Position numbers and translations under genes: made by a program | The notes under the pieces: generated by a model | Seen by the model: the letters and a program-made list of their open reading frames with translations, nothing else | Databases searched by the model: none | Told to the model about the DNA's origin: nothing | NCBI GenBank assembly: GCA_028288775.1 | Contig: JAQGHP010000062.1 | Coordinates: 1-9,756 of the forward strand | From: Phycisphaerales bacterium | GTDB lineage: Bacteria; Planctomycetota; Phycisphaerae; Tepidisphaerales; Tepidisphaeraceae | Direction: 5' to 3' | Length of the DNA stretch: 9,756 nt | In this document: piece by piece, positions 6,060-9,756 of the stretch | How the letters are laid out: the number at the start of each line of letters is the position of its first letter | Numbering within the stretch: position 1 is the first letter of the stretch

Positions 6060-6109
6060 TCTTCGGACTCGGAGCGCGCGACGCTCACGAGTGCATCCGT
6101 AGCCAAGAA

Positions 6110-6222
6110 ACAGACGATTAGGATGAGGATCGAGATTAGGATGATGAGTACGGCGCGCTCCCGGCCGCCCCTCCGACCGCAATCCTAATCTTAATCTTAA
6201 TCCTAATCTTAATCGTCTGTTC
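6110..6222. repeat. Imperfect palindrome, 45-bp arms
   Basis: The left arm (6110-6154) and right arm (6178-6222) agree at about 37 of 45 positions as reverse complements. The outermost 12 are perfect (AACAGACGATTA), and some mismatches would form G-U pairs in RNA. The loop is 23 nt. The inner part is made of GATTAG/GATTAAG words. The segment 6172-6216 matches 159-203 at about 38 of 45 positions without gaps, both starting CTCCGACCGC. A pyrimidine-rich stretch (6223-6280) with T7 follows, before ftsI. No protein is seen between 6060 and 6314. Confidence 0.8.
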
Positions 6223-6314
6223 CTCTCCCCCCGCCAAACCCAGCACTCAGCCACTTTTTTTCACCTCCTCCCCCCTCCCAAGCCGATGTGTTTATCGGAC
6301 CTGGGATTCCACCG

Positions 6315-8144
6315 ATGCAGACTTTCTCGCCTACTCGCGCCGCCGTCGTCTTCGGCACGCTCTGCGTGCTGTTCATCGCTCTCATGGGGCGCGTCGCGTA
6401 CCTGCAAACCACCGGTCGCCAGCAGACCATCTCCCGCGCCGAGCGGCAGCAGCATCAGACCCTCGCCTGGGAAGCCCGTCGCGGCGGCGTCTTCGACTCT
6501 CGCGGCTTCGCCCTCGCCCTCACCATCCAAAAGCTCGACGTCTTCGTCGATCCCAAGTTCATGCAGGAGGTCTACGCCGAGGAGGGCCACACCCTCGTCG
6601 AGATGGACGATGCGATTCAGAAGCTCGCCTCGCTGCTTGATAAAGACTCGCTCACGCTCGCGCAGCTCATCGGAGAACGCGGCGACAGCCGTTTCGTCAA
6701 GATCGGGCAGGACGTGGACGAAGCCCGCATCAAGGAAATCCTCAAGCTCAACATTCCCGGCATCGGCCTGGTCCCCACCAGCTCGCGCTCCTATCCCATG
6801 GGCTCCCTCGCCGCCCATATCCTGGGCGGAACCGGCAAAGACGGCCACGGCCTCGACGGCGTAGAGCTGCGCTTCGACAAGGAACTGGCCGGCAAGGACG
6901 GCTGGGAGCGCAAGCTCAAGGACGCCCGCCGACATGCCATCGGCGTGGCCGCGGAGGATTATCTCCCGCCCCAGCACGGCCAACATCTGATCCTCACGCT
7001 CGACACGAACATCCAGCTCATCGCCGAGCAGGAACTCGCCGCCGCCTGCATCAAGCACCACGCCAAGAAGGGCGAGGTGGTGGTGATGGACCCTTCCACC
7101 GGCGAAGTGCTGGCGCTGGCGAACTATCCGACGTTCGATCCCAATGACCTTGACTCCGCAAGTAATGATCTCCGCCGCGACCGCACGCTGACCGACCCCT
7201 ACGAGCCCGGCTCGACCATTAAGCCGTTCATCGTCGGCCCCGCATTGCGCTGGCACGTGACGCGCGTGAACGAAGTCTGGCCGATCCCCGGCATCAAGTA
7301 CAAAACCCCCTACGGCCGCACCATCACCGACGTCCACGGCTACGGCCCGCTCGCCACCTGGGACGTACTGGTGAAATCCAGCAACATTGGCATGTCGATG
7401 CTCGGCGAACGAATGGGCAATGAAAAGCTCCACCGCGCCCTGAGCGTCTGGGGCTTCGGCCGCCAGACCGGCATCGAACTCCCCGCCGAGAACCCCGGCA
7501 AACTCAACTCCCTCCCCAAGTGGAACAAGTACAGCACCGAATCCGTCGCCCAGGGCTACGAGCTGATGGTCACGCCCGTGCAGCTTTGCCGCGGTTTCTG
7601 CGCCTACGCCAACGGCGGAAGTCTCGTCCACCCCACGCTTATCAAGGGCGTGCTCGACAGCGAAGGCCACGTCATCCTCCGCAACAAGCCGACGGATTTG
7701 AAACTGCTGCCGGAAGTGGTGGACCCCCACACCGCCGCCGAGATGCGGCAAGTGCTCTGTGACGTCGTCGTCCGCGGCACCGCCACCCACGCGCGCAGCG
7801 AAACGTGGAACATCTTCGGCAAAACCGGCACCGCGCACATCAGTGAGCACGGCCAATACAGCCCCACACGGTTCAACAGTTCCTTCGTCTGCGCCGCCCC
7901 CGCCGAGGCCCCCCGCCTCGCCGTCGCCTTCATCATCCACGACCCTCAGGGCGAACACTACGGCGGCGCAGTCTCCGCCCCCCACGCCAAACGCCTGCTA
8001 GAGCGCGCCCTGACATACATGCAGATCCCCGCCTCCCCCGACCTGCAGCCGCCGCCTGCAAACATCCAGCCGGTCCTCTTCCACGTAGACCCCAAGGCCT
8101 ACTCCAGAAAGACCAAGACCCAGACCGCCGACATCCACGACTGA
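6315..8144 (+). CDS. ftsI: FtsI/PBP3-type septal peptidoglycan transpeptidase
   Basis: 609-residue class B penicillin-binding protein. One N-terminal membrane helix (about 8-27) is followed by the RRGGVFDSRG dimerisation motif (55-64) and a C-terminal transpeptidase domain. The catalytic motifs are complete: S300-T-I-K303 (acylated serine), S355-S-N357 and K503-T-G505. In the family it cross-links septal peptidoglycan with FtsW and the FtsQLB complex. There is no PASTA domain. The length is typical. ATG 6315, with GGGA 8 nt upstream, is preferred; GTG 6288 would add nine residues. It follows the FtsL-like gene, as in many dcw clusters, but no murE follows. Specialisation for septation as opposed to elongation (PBP2) is inferred from position. 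Confidence 0.92.
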   Translation: MQTFSPTRAAVVFGTLCVLFIALMGRVAYLQTTGRQQTISRAERQQHQTLAWEARRGGVFDSRGFALALTIQKLDVFVDPKFMQEVYAEEGHTLVEMDDAIQKLASLLDKDSLTLAQLIGERGDSRFVKIGQDVDEARIKEILKLNIPGIGLVPTSSRSYPMGSLAAHILGGTGKDGHGLDGVELRFDKELAGKDGWERKLKDARRHAIGVAAEDYLPPQHGQHLILTLDTNIQLIAEQELAAACIKHHAKKGEVVVMDPSTGEVLALANYPTFDPNDLDSASNDLRRDRTLTDPYEPGSTIKPFIVGPALRWHVTRVNEVWPIPGIKYKTPYGRTITDVHGYGPLATWDVLVKSSNIGMSMLGERMGNEKLHRALSVWGFGRQTGIELPAENPGKLNSLPKWNKYSTESVAQGYELMVTPVQLCRGFCAYANGGSLVHPTLIKGVLDSEGHVILRNKPTDLKLLPEVVDPHTAAEMRQVLCDVVVRGTATHARSETWNIFGKTGTAHISEHGQYSPTRFNSSFVCAAPAEAPRLAVAFIIHDPQGEHYGGAVSAPHAKRLLERALTYMQIPASPDLQPPPANIQPVLFHVDPKAYSRKTKTQTADIHD

Positions 8145-8147
8145 TGA

Positions 8148-8417
8148 ATGATGCGCCTGAAGGTCACTTACGACATTCGCCCTGCAGCACCCCTCCTCCG
8201 TTTCCAGAGCGTCGTTGGGGGCACGTTGTTAGAGCTAGGCATTGGCCTAATCATCGGCTATCACTTTGGACGCCGCTCGCGCGGCTGCGAGCAGCAGTCG
8301 GCATTCCCGGTAGGAGCCCCGAAAATAAAGCGGACTCGATTGCCCGCTGATCGCCGCCGGGACTTTCAAATTCAGACACTACCAACCCCCGCAGTTTCGC
8401 AAGGTAGAAGTATTTAG
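8148..8417 (+). CDS. Small putative membrane protein
   Basis: 89 residues, starting 3 nt after the ftsI stop (ATGATG at 8148), so it could be translated by coupling with ftsI. A hydrophobic segment GGTLLELGIGLIIGYHFG (about 24-41) could cross the membrane; the rest is basic and unremarkable. No family is recognised. Codon use is less GC-biased at third positions than in ftsI. An overlapping frame at 8144 has no such feature. It may be a real small protein or a chance open frame. Confidence 0.4.
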   Translation: MMRLKVTYDIRPAAPLLRFQSVVGGTLLELGIGLIIGYHFGRRSRGCEQQSAFPVGAPKIKRTRLPADRRRDFQIQTLPTPAVSQGRSI

Positions 8418-8437
8418 TCCCCCCGCATTTGTCATCA

Positions 8438-8710
8438 ATGAACGCCGACGCACCGAACGAGTCTCCCCGCCACCATTCCCAAATTGATAAACATTCGCCC
8501 CACAAGACTCCGGGAAAATGCCCGCTCTGCGGCGAACGCGTAGGGCGAAATAATCGCAGCACGCGGCATGTAAGACATTGCGCAAGTTGCGGAGGCACGC
8601 TAAACAAGGATGTCGAATGTCCACATTGCAGGACGCGCCGCGTGTGGACCGGACGATTGGGCGCAGTCTGCCACGGCTGTGAAAAGCCAGTCGCCCGGGT
8701 GCGGAAATGA
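8438..8710 (+). CDS. Small protein with two zinc ribbons
   Basis: 90 residues. After a polar, His-rich leader (1-26) there are four CxxC pairs: C28-C31 (CPLC), C48-C51 (CASC), C61-C64 (CPHC) and C78-C81 (CHGC). Together they could hold two zinc ions in rubredoxin-like knuckles. The regular pairing argues that the frame is real. The region between is basic (RTRRVWTGRLG), compatible with nucleic acid binding, but no function can be named. ATG 8438 is taken as start; TTG 8429 is possible. It is not obviously connected with the dcw genes. Confidence 0.72.
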   Translation: MNADAPNESPRHHSQIDKHSPHKTPGKCPLCGERVGRNNRSTRHVRHCASCGGTLNKDVECPHCRTRRVWTGRLGAVCHGCEKPVARVRK

Positions 8711-8746
8711 GACCGGGAATTTCGATTGCCCCGCCGCTCTCGTCCT

Positions 8747-8766
8747 GAACAGAGGCGCTGTTCTTT
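8747..8766 (+). terminator. Weak hairpin in convergent gap
   Basis: GAACAG (8747-8752) and CTGTTC (8758-8763) pair perfectly around a 5-nt loop and are followed by TTT. It lies between the zinc-ribbon gene and the convergent gene, where a terminator is expected, but the stem is short and the T-run poor. Confidence 0.35.
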
Positions 8767-8812
8767 GACCGTTGACCACACAGGGGGCGCGATGGCTTGT
8801 CCCGTTTCCCGT

Positions 8813-9756
8813 TCAACGTGACGGCACGTCTTGCACGAACGCCGGCCAGTGCGCGATGCCGGTTTTCGGGTCGTCTAAGAGTTTCTGAAGTTCCGCGGGG
8901 TCCAAGGTCATTACGTGGGCGTCGCCGGCTACCACCGCGATCTTGCCGCCGTGCGAAGGGTGGCGATCCCACAGAAGCGGCGCGTCCGCCATGTTCGGGA
9001 TTAGCGAAATTTTCAGCCTGACACGCGGCTGGTCCGAGCCATGTGGGTTTCCAGGATCCGCAAATAAGCCCGGTCCGTCCGCAAAATCCCATGGAACCGG
9101 GGTAGGATCTCCGCCGTTTTTGCGACGGTGTACCTCGCGGAGCAGATCAATGACGTAGATGTAATTCTTCGACTCCGCCTCGAGAGGGCAGGCTCGAAGC
9201 GGCGGCGACGGAAAGTACCGGTCTAATGCCGCGGGTTCGCCCGAGGCTCCGCTGGGCAGGTACAATCGGTTCTCCGCTTCATACTCTAAAATCGCAATCC
9301 CGATCCGATGGAGGTTCGCCCGACAGACCGCCGATCGGCCCACATTTGCTGCGGCCGCCAAATCGGCCGCAAAAACCGGGATCGCCAGCAGTTTGAGCGC
9401 GACGGCGAATCCCAGGCCCGCCAGGACTGCTGTCACAAGCGTTCCGCGAGGGCTGCCCACCGCGACGCGGTCGGCGGGTAACATGCAACTCAGACAAACC
9501 ATAGCGCCGACGCCGACGGTGAGCGCTAGCGCGCCCAGCGGCAAACACCACGCCAGGCCCGCAGGAAAACCGGTCCAGCGGATCACCCAGAGTGTGGTGG
9601 CCAATAACAGGGCAAGAAGGATCGCATGGACCGCGATCGGCAAAAATACCCAAACCCGAACGCGTTGACCCCGGCCGGACGAATTCCCCAAAACTACAAT
9701 TACTATTCCCAGGAACAGGCTGATGATCTCGCAACCGACGCCGATCCAATTAAAGC
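8813..9756 (-). CDS. Multi-pass membrane protein, DUF1559-like C-terminus (partial)
   Basis: The frame is open to the right edge, so the true start is outside the window; a TTG at 9691-9689 is unlikely to be the start, because the 21 codons upstream encode another hydrophobic segment (NWIGVGCEIISLFLGIVIVV). About 313 residues are visible. Four hydrophobic segments come first, then a soluble part with CRANLHRIGIAILEYEAENRLYLPS, a CP-containing strand region and HGGKIAVVAGDAHVMTLDP near the end. This pattern (N-L-x-x-I-G-x-A-I, then His, about nine residues, Gly/Asp, HV) resembles the C-terminal domain of the planctomycete DUF1559 / H-X9-DG pseudopilin-like proteins. The usual prepilin N-terminus is replaced by several membrane helices, and the D-G pair reads G-D. 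Function unknown; the gene converges on the others. Confidence 0.75.
   Translation of the reverse strand, partial: FNWIGVGCEIISLFLGIVIVVLGNSSGRGQRVRVWVFLPIAVHAILLALLLATTLWVIRWTGFPAGLAWCLPLGALALTVGVGAMVCLSCMLPADRVAVGSPRGTLVTAVLAGLGFAVALKLLAIPVFAADLAAAANVGRSAVCRANLHRIGIAILEYEAENRLYLPSGASGEPAALDRYFPSPPLRACPLEAESKNYIYVIDLLREVHRRKNGGDPTPVPWDFADGPGLFADPGNPHGSDQPRVRLKISLIPNMADAPLLWDRHPSHGGKIAVVAGDAHVMTLDPAELQKLLDDPKTGIAHWPAFVQDVPSR

Noticed and set aside
6261..7985. Long minus-strand open frame of 574 codons
   Set aside because: It is the antisense shadow of ftsI, kept open by high GC at third positions; the plus strand has all penicillin-binding motifs.

Overview
This is a GC-rich bacterial window built around part of a division and cell wall (dcw) cluster. 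The best guess for the organism is a planctomycete, possibly of the Phycisphaerae type. The reasons are the rearranged dcw order, a LysM gene inserted in the cluster, mostly weak or absent Shine-Dalgarno sites, long low-complexity palindromes between genes, and a planctomycete-style C-terminal domain resembling DUF1559 / H-X9-DG proteins in the last gene. This is inference from style; no rRNA or other marker is present.

Layout, left to right. 1-325: no recognisable gene, but a near-perfect 44-bp-arm hairpin (106-202). 326-1964: an FtsQ-like bitopic division protein, then an overlapping multi-pass membrane protein of unknown function. 1965-2230: mraZ regulatory region with TGG-type repeats at about 10-nt phase, a candidate promoter and a DnaA-box-like site. 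2231-2698: mraZ. 2699-3493: about 0.8 kb with no convincing protein but many strong stem-loops, a candidate structured RNA or regulatory region, ending in a perfect TATAAT box in front of rsmH. 3494-4465: rsmH. 4571-5506: a membrane-anchored protein with two LysM domains. 5507-5767: a nested palindrome of about 260 bp carrying nine AAGCCAG heptamers. 5784-6059: a small FtsL-like coiled-coil protein. 6110-6222: another long palindrome, whose right arm is clearly related to that of the 106-202 hairpin. 6315-8144: FtsI-type class B penicillin-binding protein with intact SxxK, SxN and KTG motifs. 8148-8417 and 8438-8710: two small proteins, the first weakly supported and the second a double zinc ribbon. 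8813-9756, minus strand: a multi-pass membrane protein that runs off the right edge.

The mraZ, rsmH, ftsL, ftsI and ftsQ products belong to septal cell wall synthesis and its control: MraZ as transcriptional regulator, RsmH as 16S rRNA methyltransferase, FtsQ and FtsL as divisome scaffold, and FtsI as septal transpeptidase. The LysM protein would bind peptidoglycan at the same place. The cluster is not canonical: ftsQ lies before mraZ, a LysM gene separates rsmH from ftsL, no mur gene follows ftsI, and repeats break up what is usually a tight operon.

The least explained parts are the intergenic palindrome family and the structured mraZ-rsmH interval.
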